Shown piece after piece: positions 42,479 through 49,733 of a DNA stretch of 49,733 bases. Position numbers and translations under genes: made by a program. The notes under the pieces were generated by a model. It searched no databases, was not told where the DNA came from, and saw only the letters and a list, made by a program, of their open reading frames with translations. Every line of letters starts with the position of its first letter. Position 1 is the first letter of the stretch. This stretch comes from Porticoccaceae bacterium (GTDB lineage Bacteria; Pseudomonadota; Gammaproteobacteria; Pseudomonadales; Porticoccaceae): positions 1 to 49,733 of the forward strand of contig JAJFKC010000031.1 of NCBI GenBank assembly GCA_021773435.1. The letters are read 5' to 3'.

Positions 42479-44029
42479 ATGGAACTTGCCCAACAACACA
42501 GTTTAGATAACGATCATTTACACAAAAGTCTCTGCCGCAAAGCCCGCTTAGCACGCGACGCTCGCTTTGACGGTTTGTTTTACATCGGCGTTAGAACCAC
42601 GGGTATTTTTTGCCGTCCAATTTGCCCGGCAACACCTCCCCTCGAAAAAAATGTCGATTATTTCCCGACCGCGCTAGCGGCACACCAGTCGGGTTTACGA
42701 CCATGCTTGCGTTGTCGCCCAGAAGCCGCTCCCGATTCACCCGCCTGGTGCGGTACACAAACCACATTAAGCCGAGCAGTTCGCTTAATCGATAACGGCG
42801 AATGGCGGGATCAAACTCTACCGGAATTCGCTGAGCGTTTAGGCGTCAGTGATCGCTATCTACGACGTTTGTTTCAGCAGAGTTTGGGCATATCCCCCCT
42901 CAAATATGCCAACTTTCGCCGCACGCTGTTTGCCAAGCGACTATTGCAGGAAACGGCTCTGCCCGTGCCCGACGTTGCGTATATGGCCGGTTTCAATAGT
43001 GTCCGACGTTTCAACGCGGTGTTCTCAGAGGTGCTGGACATTAATCCACGACAGATGCGTCGGGCGGTGTCGGCAGTAACATCTCCAGGTAAGTCCCAGG
43101 TGTTAGCCACCAATAAGCTAACTGTCTTTCTCAGCTATCGGCCGCCGTACAAGTGGCCTGTAGTGAAAGATTTCTATGCCATGCGAAAAATTGAAGGCAT
43201 AGAAGTGGTTACCGACACCAGTTACAGCCGCAGTTTTCACCATGCAGAAAGTGAGGGCGTATTCACCGCTACGCATATACCGGACAAAGATGGGTTTTGT
43301 ATCGAGTTGTCGATAAGCAACGTAGATCACACCATGGCCGTTATCCAGCGTATTCGTCGTCTTCTCGATCTTGATGCCAATAGCTCGACCATTGTTGGTG
43401 ATCTGGCGAGCAATGCCCTGCTACGAAAATTGGTGCCACAAAAACAAGGTGGCCACGGCATCCGACTACCCGGTCTCTGGTCACCGTTTGAGGCCGGTGT
43501 TAGGGCTATTCTGGGTCAGCAGGTATCAGTTAAAGCCGCGCATAATTTGGTGACACAGTTGGTTACGGAATTGGGTAAGCCCTTGCGTCCAGATAATGCC
43601 GGTGTGCGCACCGGCCAGTCGGAACACGTGCCAACAGTACTATTTCCCGAGCCAGAGGCCGTCGCCCATTCCCGGCTTGAATTTCTTGCGATGCCTGGAA
43701 AGCGTAGGCAGGCTTTACGTCTACTGGCGCAGTATTTATTGCAAAAAGACAAAATTGTTGACCGGAAGCCAGGTGAGGACATGGACTTTCAGGACTGGTT
43801 GAGTATTCCCGGTATCGGCCCCTGGACGGTGGAATACACCGCCTTTCGTATGGGCAACCCTGATATTTTTCTCGCCGGGGATCTCGGTGTAAAAAACGCG
43901 CTAAAAAAACTCAGTGTAGATATGGGAAAGCCCGCGACACTGGCAAAGGAAGACCTCAGCCCCTGGGGAAGTTATGCCACGCTGCTGTTATGGCAAAGTC
44001 TTGCTGCAACGACCGCGACAATGCAGTAA
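42479..44029 (+). CDS. Ada-AlkA fusion: methyl-phosphotriester-sensing DNA-3-methyladenine glycosylase 2
   Basis: A 516-residue fusion. The Ada zinc domain (about 15-90) has Cys45, Cys49, Cys76 and Cys79 (GIFCRPICPA, LRPCLRC). An AraC-type helix-turn-helix (about 95-195) is followed by the AlkA N-terminal domain (about 205-310) and a HhH-GPD glycosylase (about 330-510) with SIPGIGPWT and catalytic Asp468 in LAGDLGVK. It senses methylated DNA backbones, activates transcription and removes alkylated bases. It is followed on the same strand by Ogt, giving a compact adaptive-response operon. Confidence 0.93.
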   Translation: MELAQQHSLDNDHLHKSLCRKARLARDARFDGLFYIGVRTTGIFCRPICPATPPLEKNVDYFPTALAAHQSGLRPCLRCRPEAAPDSPAWCGTQTTLSRAVRLIDNGEWRDQTLPEFAERLGVSDRYLRRLFQQSLGISPLKYANFRRTLFAKRLLQETALPVPDVAYMAGFNSVRRFNAVFSEVLDINPRQMRRAVSAVTSPGKSQVLATNKLTVFLSYRPPYKWPVVKDFYAMRKIEGIEVVTDTSYSRSFHHAESEGVFTATHIPDKDGFCIELSISNVDHTMAVIQRIRRLLDLDANSSTIVGDLASNALLRKLVPQKQGGHGIRLPGLWSPFEAGVRAILGQQVSVKAAHNLVTQLVTELGKPLRPDNAGVRTGQSEHVPTVLFPEPEAVAHSRLEFLAMPGKRRQALRLLAQYLLQKDKIVDRKPGEDMDFQDWLSIPGIGPWTVEYTAFRMGNPDIFLAGDLGVKNALKKLSVDMGKPATLAKEDLSPWGSYATLLLWQSLAATTATMQ

Positions 44030-44053
44030 ATGAAAATAAAGGAGAAATCCGGC

Positions 44054-44572
44054 ATGCCGAAAACCATGCAACAAGCAACTTGTTACGCAGTGATGGAAAG
44101 CCCCATTGGACGCCTGAGTATATTGGCCGATGTTCACGGCATACAGGAAATACGCTTTCCCAATAACACCTCGACCTTGCCTGCAGAAGGCAGTGCATCT
44201 AACAAATTTATTGTTCAGGCCATCGATCAACTGAACACATACTTTGACGGAAACTTAAAAAAGTTTGATCTCCCCTTGAGTCTCAAGGGAACCGACTTTC
44301 AAAAAGATGTTTGGGGGCAACTACAAAGAGTCGGCTACGGCGCAACGGCCAGTTACAAGGACATCGCCAGTGCCATTGGTAATCCAAAGGCCTCGCGGGC
44401 GGTAGGCATGGCCAACAACAAAAATAAAATTCCAATCGTTATTCCCTGCCACCGTATTATTGGCAGTGATGGCTCACTGACGGGTTTTGCCGGAGGGCTG
44501 GATGTTAAGCGGTGGTTGTTGGCACACGAGAATCGTCAAAGCGCATTATTGCTTGAAAGCTCGGAGCACTAG
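44054..44572 (+). CDS. ogt: Methylated-DNA-protein cysteine methyltransferase
   Basis: A 172-residue suicide enzyme that removes O6-alkyl groups from guanine. IPCHRIIG holds the acceptor Cys132. The DNA-binding helix is in [22 protein letters not shown] prefer ATG 44054 because AAAGGAG lies nine bases upstream; an ATG at 44030 directly after the stop of the Ada-AlkA gene is open in the same frame. Co-transcribed with the Ada-AlkA gene. Its end overlaps the convergent ubiD end by four bases. Confidence 0.93.
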   Translation: MPKTMQQATCYAVMESPIGRLSILADVHGIQEIRFPNNTSTLPAEGSASNKFIVQAIDQLNTYFDGNLKKFDLPLSLKGTDFQKDVWGQLQRVGYGATASYKDIASAIGNPKASRAVGMANNKNKIPIVIPCHRIIGSDGSLTGFAGGLDVKRWLLAHENRQSALLLESSEH

Positions 44573-46038
44573 TTGGACAAATCAAGGCCCGCTAAAATAT
44601 CATCCACGCGGCTTTTTACCTCAGGCGTCATAGCAATCGGCCGACCCCACTCCCGCGGAGTTTCGGCTGGCCATTTGTTGGTGGCGTCGAAACCGATTTT
44701 CGAGCCGAGGCCGGAAACCGGCGAGGCGAAGTCGAGATAATCGATAGGTGTATTTTCAATCATTACCGTGTCCCGCGCCGGGTCCATTCGGGTGGTCATG
44801 GCCCAGATCACATCCTCCCAGTTGCGGGCATCGATATCGTCATCGGTGACGACCACGAACTTGGTATACATAAACTGCCGCAGGAATGACCACACCCCCA
44901 TCATTACCCGCTTGGCATGGCCGGGGTATTGTTTCTTCATGGTGACCACTGCAAAGCGGTAGGAGCAGCCTTCTGGCGGTAAATAGAAATCGGTAATTTC
45001 GGGGAATTGCTTTTGCAGCAGCGGCACAAAGACTTCGTTAAGGGCAAGACCGAGAATCGCCGGTTCATCCGGTGGCCTGCCGGTATAGGTGCTGTGATAA
45101 ATCGGGTCTTTGCGGTGGGTGATGCGCTCAATAGTCATCACCGGGAAGCGCTCGACCTCGTTGTAATAGCCGGTGTGGTCGCCGAAGGGGCCTTCGTCGG
45201 CTTCGTCGTCCGGGGCGATAAAGCCTTCGAGAATAAACTCCGCACTGGCGGGCACCTGTAAGTCGCTACCCAGGCATTGGGTCACGGAGGTCTTCTCGCC
45301 CCGTAGCAGGCCTGCAAAGGCATATTCCGATAAGGAATCTGGCACTGGCGTCACCGCGCCGAGAATCGTTGCCGGGTCAGCGCCCAGGGCCACGGCAACG
45401 GGGAAAGCTTCACCGGGATGAGCCTGTTGCCATTCTCGAAAATCCAGCGCTCCGCCCCGCTGCGCCAACCAGCGCATAATCACCCGATTCTTACCAATCA
45501 CCTGCATGCGATAGATACCCAGGTTTTGCCGCTCTTTCTCCGGCCCTCGGGTGACCACCAAAGGCCAGGTAATCAGCGGCCCGGCATCCTCCGGCCAGCA
45601 GGTTTGAATGGGTAGTTTGCCGAGATCAACCTCGTCGCCTTCCAGCACAATGTCCTGACAGGGCGCTTTTTTAACGACGTTTACCGGCATATTTAGCACC
45701 GGCTTAAAGGACTCGCGCTTGTCCCACAAATCCTTAATGCCTTTAGGTGGCTCGGGTTCTTTCAAAAAGGCCAGCAGCTCGCCCACCTCTCGTAACGCGC
45801 GAGTGTTTTCCTGGCCCATACCCAGGGCAACCCGCTCGGGGGTGCCAAACAAATTTGCTAGCACGGGAATCTCAAAGCCTTTAGGGTTTTCAAACAACAG
45901 CGCCGGGCCACCGGCTTTTAATACCCGGTCGCAAATCTCGGTGATTTCCAGGTAGGGATCAACCTCTTCCGTGATGCGCTTAAGTTCGCCCCGGTTTTCG
46001 AGGAAGGCGATAAAATCCCGCAGGTCGGCGTGTTTCAT
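44569..46038 (-). CDS. ubiD: 4-hydroxy-3-polyprenylbenzoate decarboxylase (UbiD)
   Basis: A 489-residue prenyl-FMN-dependent decarboxylase of ubiquinone biosynthesis. It opens with the usual [47 protein letters not shown] carries prFMN-binding residues, and [12 protein letters not shown] contains the conserved Glu and His of the active site. The length matches E. coli UbiD (497). The prFMN synthase gene ubiX is not in the window. Standard chromosomal gene; convergent with ogt. Confidence 0.96.
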   Translation of the reverse strand: MKHADLRDFIAFLENRGELKRITEEVDPYLEITEICDRVLKAGGPALLFENPKGFEIPVLANLFGTPERVALGMGQENTRALREVGELLAFLKEPEPPKGIKDLWDKRESFKPVLNMPVNVVKKAPCQDIVLEGDEVDLGKLPIQTCWPEDAGPLITWPLVVTRGPEKERQNLGIYRMQVIGKNRVIMRWLAQRGGALDFREWQQAHPGEAFPVAVALGADPATILGAVTPVPDSLSEYAFAGLLRGEKTSVTQCLGSDLQVPASAEFILEGFIAPDDEADEGPFGDHTGYYNEVERFPVMTIERITHRKDPIYHSTYTGRPPDEPAILGLALNEVFVPLLQKQFPEITDFYLPPEGCSYRFAVVTMKKQYPGHAKRVMMGVWSFLRQFMYTKFVVVTDDDIDARNWEDVIWAMTTRMDPARDTVMIENTPIDYLDFASPVSGLGSKIGFDATNKWPAETPREWGRPIAMTPEVKSRVDDILAGLDLSN

Positions 46039-46151
46039 AAAAACTGGTCCCTTGCTAAGCCAGGTTCGGATCAGCGCAGTTTATCAGGCATTGGCATTAG
46101 TCATGGGTGACCAGGCTGCAGAGACCCGAGGAGGCAATGAAAGCCAGATCG

Positions 46152-46841
46152 TCAAAGTATTCGCCACGCCCGCCAGGTGAAAAAGTAATTGCTGACCATT
46201 AACAGCGCGAACCACCATTCGGTAATATTTTCCATGGCATCCTGATCGTGCGCAAAGTTAATCAGAGGAATGCTAATAGCGCCAAACAACATCAATCCCA
46301 GGGCAATAAACAATTGTGAGCGCATGATGTAGGCGGGTAAATCTATCTGTCCCAGCCGTTCTAGCCTCTGCATACGCGCTAGCAGTATCAGCTGGGCCAG
46401 ATAACTACCGCCAAAATACACCATCACGCCGATACGTCGCATAAAGCGATAAACATCACCGTCCGAGCCAAGGTACACAGTATAAAGCACAAGAAAAACC
46501 GCACCCAGGCAACCCGTAATCACCATCGAGGTTCGAGCCAGCACATTGCTCTCACCGTGCTCGCGCAACCACTCACCACAATGCAACCAGAACCAGAACA
46601 ACAAAGCCGCTTCTGGCAGCATACCCAGTTTAAAAATAATGTAACTTGGGCCTTCTCGACCACTGGCGCTAATTGACGCGCAGCCTTCAAGGTAGGGAAC
46701 ACAAGTGGGTACATAGTTATTCGCTGCCGACACCACATAACAGACATGCACTACCATCAGCGGTAGTAGCCCGACGCTAAGCGCCAGCCAGCTGAGATTA
46801 TCGCGGCTGGCTACTATAGTATTGGTTCGGTTTTCGCCCAG
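46152..46841 (-). CDS. Polytopic membrane protein (Frag1/DRAM-like, tentative); possible CTG start
   Basis: An inner-membrane protein of about 229 residues and six hydrophobic segments. The usual ATG at 46757 would cut into the first transmembrane helix. The frame stays open upstream to a stop at 46884-46886, with no ATG, GTG or TTG. A CTG at 46841 preceded by GAGGT with six-base spacing gives MGENRTNTIVASRDNLSW before the helix LALSVGLLPLMVVHVCYVV. The following loop YVPTCVPYLEGCASISASGREG is typical of Frag1/DRAM-like proteins with exported Cys pairs. The exact start is inference. Function unknown. Confidence 0.65.
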   Translation of the reverse strand: MGENRTNTIVASRDNLSWLALSVGLLPLMVVHVCYVVSAANNYVPTCVPYLEGCASISASGREGPSYIIFKLGMLPEAALLFWFWLHCGEWLREHGESNVLARTSMVITGCLGAVFLVLYTVYLGSDGDVYRFMRRIGVMVYFGGSYLAQLILLARMQRLERLGQIDLPAYIMRSQLFIALGLMLFGAISIPLINFAHDQDAMENITEWWFALLMVSNYFFTWRAWRIL

Positions 46842-46921
46842 GGTGTTACCTCGGTCGTTAAGCTTTTGCGGAAGGTGATCTTGTCACCCAAGCCTGCTAG
46901 GCTATTTCCTGAATTGACAAG

Positions 46922-47059
46922 ATGATAATGCACGTAAGAAATTTAAGCATGAAATCACAGCTGGACAGAATGTTCAGCGTAAGCGCCATGAGAATCAATA
47001 CGGTTTTGCCAGCAATCCTTCTGTGCGCACTCATCAACCAGGGATTTACCGATCGATAG
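46922..47059 (+). CDS. Possible 45-residue small membrane peptide
   Basis: An open frame of 45 codons, with a second ATG at 46928, encodes a basic N-terminal half and one short hydrophobic stretch (TVLPAILLCALI) before a DR end. No strong ribosome site is seen and no homology is recognised. It lies in the gap before the aldo/keto reductase and may be a chance frame. Confidence 0.2.
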   Translation: MIMHVRNLSMKSQLDRMFSVSAMRINTVLPAILLCALINQGFTDR

Positions 47060-47109
47060 TGTGCCGTCACAACAATCGTCCCGCAGATATTGACTAATAG
47101 GAGAACATT

Positions 47110-48060
47110 ATGAACACAACTCAACTAGGCAGCAGCTCGCTCAAGGTCAACCGGCTCGGCCTCGGTTGCATGGGTATGTCAGAGTTTTATGGTGAAAGCG
47201 ACGACAAAAAATCCGTAGAAACCCTCCACAGCGCCATCGACCTCGGCGTCAACTTTTTCGATACCGCCGACATGTACGGCAGCGGCCACAACGAAAAATT
47301 AATTGGCGAGGCCTTTTCCGGCAAATGGAACGAAGTGGTATTGGCGACAAAATTTGGCATTATTCGCGATGAAAAGGGCGGTTTTCCCGGTATTGACTGC
47401 AGCCCCGCCCATATCAAAAAGGCCTGCGAAGCCAGCCTGAAAAGACTCAATACCGAAGTTATCGATCTATATTACGCCCACCGGGTTGATCCCAATGTGC
47501 CCATAGAAGAAACCGTCGGCGCTATGAAAGACCTGGTCGATACCGGCAAGGTGCGCTTTATCGGCCTCAGCGAAGCCACCTCAGAAGAGCTTAAAAAAGC
47601 CAGCAAGGAGGCCACTATCACAGCGCTGCAAACCGAATACTCGATGTGGAGTCGCGACGTGGAAGAAGACATCCTCGCCACCTGTCGCGAACTCAATATC
47701 GGCTTTGTCGCCTATAGCCCATTGGGCCGAGGGTTTTTGACTGGCGCAATTACCTCCCGAGATTCACTGGAGAAGGATGACTTTCGTTTACACGGCCCAC
47801 GTTTTCAGGAAGATACTCTCGAAAAAAATAAAGCCTTTCTCCAATTGATTGAAAATATAGGCAAAGAAAAAGGTATCACCTCCGCACAGGTCGCACTCGC
47901 CTGGGTGCTTAATCAGGGTGAGGATATTTTCCCTATTCCGGGTACGCGAAAAATATCGCGGCTGGAAGAAAACCTGGCGGCGCTTAAGGTGAATTTTAGT
48001 GAGGCGGAGCTTGCAGACATTCGGGCTAATTTGCCTACGGCAGAGGGTGGGCGGTATTGA
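47110..48060 (+). CDS. Aldo/keto reductase
   Basis: A 316-residue AKR of the YakC/IolS-like type. The catalytic tetrad is Asp51, Tyr56 (DTADMYGSG), Lys81 (ATKFG) and His124 (YAHRVDP). NADPH-binding C-terminal SPLGRGFLTG and PIPGTRKISRLEENL are typical. It reduces aldehydes or ketones; the substrate is unknown. TAATAGGAGAACATT precedes the ATG. Confidence 0.93.
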   Translation: MNTTQLGSSSLKVNRLGLGCMGMSEFYGESDDKKSVETLHSAIDLGVNFFDTADMYGSGHNEKLIGEAFSGKWNEVVLATKFGIIRDEKGGFPGIDCSPAHIKKACEASLKRLNTEVIDLYYAHRVDPNVPIEETVGAMKDLVDTGKVRFIGLSEATSEELKKASKEATITALQTEYSMWSRDVEEDILATCRELNIGFVAYSPLGRGFLTGAITSRDSLEKDDFRLHGPRFQEDTLEKNKAFLQLIENIGKEKGITSAQVALAWVLNQGEDIFPIPGTRKISRLEENLAALKVNFSEAELADIRANLPTAEGGRY

Positions 48061-48171
48061 TTTTAGCGGTAGATTCTACGCTTCAGTTCGGCAAAAATTA
48101 ACAGCCACTGACGACTTAATAACTGGTGCAACTCTGCTTAATCCGGGGTCGTCGGCGCTTAGTTGATTTAC

Positions 48172-48226
48172 TTGTACGGGCACTCAATATCAGTACAATG
48201 TGTATTTGTTTTCACTTATATACACA
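48172..48226 (+). promoter_or_regulatory. Promoter and inverted-repeat operator of vapBC
   Basis: TTGTAC (48172-48177) and TACAAT (48194-48199) are spaced by 16 bases and resemble a sigma-70 promoter. Directly downstream an inverted repeat, TGTGTAT (48199-48205) and ATACACA (48220-48226), overlaps the probable transcription start. Position and symmetry fit autorepression by the VapBC complex. Confidence 0.55.
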
Positions 48227-48238
48227 CGCGGCGAGCCT

Positions 48239-48433
48239 ATGAGAACCAATATTGTTATTGACGACAAACTGATGGAGGACGCGCTTAAAGCCACCGGGGC
48301 GGAGACCAAAAAAGAGGCCGTAGAACTTGGTCTTAAGGCTTTAATAAAGTTAAAAAAACAGGAAGGCTTGAAAAAGTTTAGAGGTCGCCTGCAGTGGGAA
48401 GGCGATCTTGAAGACATGAGATCATCGGAGTGA
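48239..48433 (+). CDS. vapB: VapB-type antitoxin
   Basis: A 64-residue antitoxin; ATG 48239 (MRTNIVIDDKLM) matches the family start, not the open frame 13 codons upstream. Residues 1-30 form a ribbon-helix-helix DNA-binding domain with ALKATGAETKKEAVELGLKAL; the acidic/Trp-containing tail (GRLQWEGDLEDMR) is the toxin-neutralising end. Its stop overlaps the toxin start by four bases (GTGA). Confidence 0.9.
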   Translation: MRTNIVIDDKLMEDALKATGAETKKEAVELGLKALIKLKKQEGLKKFRGRLQWEGDLEDMRSSE

Positions 48434-48822
48434 TAATTGTCGACACCAGCGTATGGATAGATTTCTTTAATGGCAAGAACTCCGATCAGGTCCACCTGCT
48501 GGACAAAGCCCTTGGCACTGAAACAGTAGCCATTGGCGATTTAATTGCACTGGAGATACTCCAGGGCTTTAAAAAAGATAAAGACTACAACACCACAAAA
48601 GAACTAATAAATAGCCTTACCACCTACGACATGCTTGGTCAAAACGCGGTTTTAAGCTGCGCAGACAACTATAGAAAACTTAGGAAAAAAGGCATTACCG
48701 TTAGAAAAATAGCGGATGTAATAATTGCCAGTTTTTGCGTTTTGCACGACTTTCCATTGCTGTTTTCCGATAAAGACTTTCAACCCTTTGTTAAACACCT
48801 GGGGTTAAAGGAGGTAAAATAA
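48430..48822 (+). CDS. vapC: VapC-type PIN-domain ribonuclease toxin
   Basis: A 130-residue PIN nuclease with a GTG start inside the vapB stop. The four acidic active-site residues are Asp5 (IIVDTSVW), Glu42 (ALEILQGF), Asp96 (KIADVIIA) and Asp114 (FSDKDF), so it looks active. VapC toxins cleave tRNA or rRNA when VapB is degraded. The pair sits at the edge of an AT-rich stretch beside a damaged defence-type gene. Confidence 0.93.
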   Translation: MIIVDTSVWIDFFNGKNSDQVHLLDKALGTETVAIGDLIALEILQGFKKDKDYNTTKELINSLTTYDMLGQNAVLSCADNYRKLRKKGITVRKIADVIIASFCVLHDFPLLFSDKDFQPFVKHLGLKEVK

Positions 48823-48881
48823 TATTTGTGTAACAGGCATGACGTGAGAAGCGTCCTTTTTGGCACGCTTGTTATTCATAT

Positions 48882-49610
48882 TTATTTCGAAAACGATTCA
48901 AATATTTCATATATTTCTAAGAAAGGATCGCTGTCGGATTCCTTTGCGCACTGTATGTAGAGAGTTTTTAAACGCCCTTGGGGTATATTAGCTTTAGCGC
49001 AAAACTTTGCGAATACGGGTTTTCCTGGGATGTAAGACTTCCATTCGTCTCCTTCAGTTTTTAGTAAAGCGTCTAATTCGCTGTATGTTTTTTCGACATG
49101 CCTTTGAATATTGCCTTGATTAAGTGATTTTGAAATACGGGAATGCTCTTGGTTGGCCTTTGCAATCATGCTTTCAATGAGTTGCTCTTCAGTAAATGCA
49201 TGAGCACCCTTCACCATAACATTGGTGTTTCCAGCTTGATTTCTTACTTGTTTCGATGCGATAAGAGCTGCTGCATACCCAATATGTTCGGTTGCAATCT
49301 CTCTAAGAATTTTATCGATTTCTACTGGATTCCTGAGCCACGAATCGTCTTCCTCCATTTGCTCAAAGCAACTAGCCAGCGTGCTAGATTCAAGAAAATA
49401 GTTTTCTAGGTGATATTTTCCTAGAGTCTTGAACTTCCCTTCGGCACCCGTATTCATATCATCTTCTAAATCATACGCAGGGGCGGCATCTCTATCGGCA
49501 AGCATATAAAATTCAACACCCCATATAGACTTATCAAGCACCTGTTCCTTAATTTCTTCAAAAGCCTGTAGGTTCCCTTTACCTCCACTTGGTAATATTA
49601 ACCCGGCTTC
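48882..49610 (-). pseudogene. 5'-truncated Toprim-bearing (OLD-like) ATPase fragment
   Basis: The frame runs about 242 codons from just after an in-frame TAG (49611-49613) to its stop at 48882. A GTG at 49541 would give 219 residues. The reading before that GTG is still coding-like: EAGLILPSGGKGN resembles the glycine-containing turn of Toprim domains in OLD/AAA ATPases. It is followed by MLADRDAAP (acidic DxD-like metal site) and KYHLENYFLES, as in OLD/DUF4435 proteins. The ATPase half is missing. Upstream to the edge the frame has two more stop codons, so the gene is broken here, by frameshift or decay. Homologues act in phage defence, but this copy is probably inactive. Confidence 0.55.
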
Positions 49611-49733
49611 CTAATAGGCTGGTTATGCTGCATAGGTTATTTTGGGATGCTGAAAATATTTCTTTACTCTGTTCGGTTGCTTTTGCAACATGCGCATATG
49701 CGATAACACCTTTGCTTTGAGTTGTTTTCTATT

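Noticed and set aside
48849-48870. Hairpin AAGCGT/ACGCTT after vapC as a terminator
   Set aside because: Only six base pairs with a ten-base loop and no T-run after the stem; too weak to annotate.

Overview
The window looks like a chromosomal segment of a Gram-negative bacterium, most likely a marine-type gammaproteobacterium. Supporting this are a TonB-dependent receptor, an LpxR-type outer-membrane lipid A deacylase, a Tat-signal Rieske protein, RecG, UbiD, an Ada/AlkA fusion with Ogt, and a small DUF5062-like protein. Base composition is close to balanced. Exceptions are AT-richer patches at about 5.0-6.7 kb and 48.1-49.7 kb and one GC-richer gene at 29.2-30.3 kb. I name no genus. No rRNA, tRNA or CRISPR array was seen, and no gap between genes exceeds about 300 bases.

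Layout. 0-4.9 kb: the last codons of an unidentified gene, three tandem hairpins, a cyclopropane-fatty-acid-synthase homologue with altered active-site residues, a membrane-anchored TolB-like/TPR protein, an LpxR-like deacylase and a crotonase. 5.07-6.69 kb: an AT-rich, overlapping three-gene cassette led by a TIGR04255-family protein, with no known function. 6.7-16 kb: an LplT-PlsC fusion, a dicarboxylate/glutamate symporter, a PhoX-like protein facing a DUF47-Pit phosphate transport pair, and RecG. 15.8-20.4 kb: a glutathione transferase and a divergent HxlR regulator separated by a tandem 22-bp repeat, then an enoyl-CoA isomerase-like crotonase, a class III CoA-transferase and a SPOR-domain protein. 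20.6-25.6 kb: a PQQ dehydrogenase with a lanthanide-type Asp-x-Asp pair, in an operon with a Tat-exported Rieske protein and divergent from a TonB receptor.

25.8-40.8 kb is a catabolic and accessory region. Two closely related Baeyer-Villiger monooxygenases in the same orientation bracket about 10 kb of mostly small, same-strand genes: an alpha/beta hydrolase, glutaredoxin, PhnA, SDR, cupins, GFA, SnoaL, glutathione peroxidase, three related membrane-anchored proteins, DUF1971 and a methyltransferase. After the second monooxygenase and a bidirectional terminator comes a convergent alpha/beta hydrolase plus luciferase-like monooxygenase pair. The likely theme is oxidation of ketones to esters, ester hydrolysis, and feeding of acids into CoA metabolism; this is inferred from families and order only.

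41-48 kb is mostly ordinary: a FrnE-like DsbA protein, a MOSC-like protein, an alkylation-repair pair (Ada-AlkA fusion and Ogt), UbiD, a polytopic membrane protein whose frame suggests a CTG start, and an aldo/keto reductase. The right end (48.2-49.7 kb) holds a complete VapBC toxin-antitoxin operon with a visible promoter/operator, and a broken fragment of a Toprim-bearing (OLD-like) ATPase, a possible remnant of a defence region.
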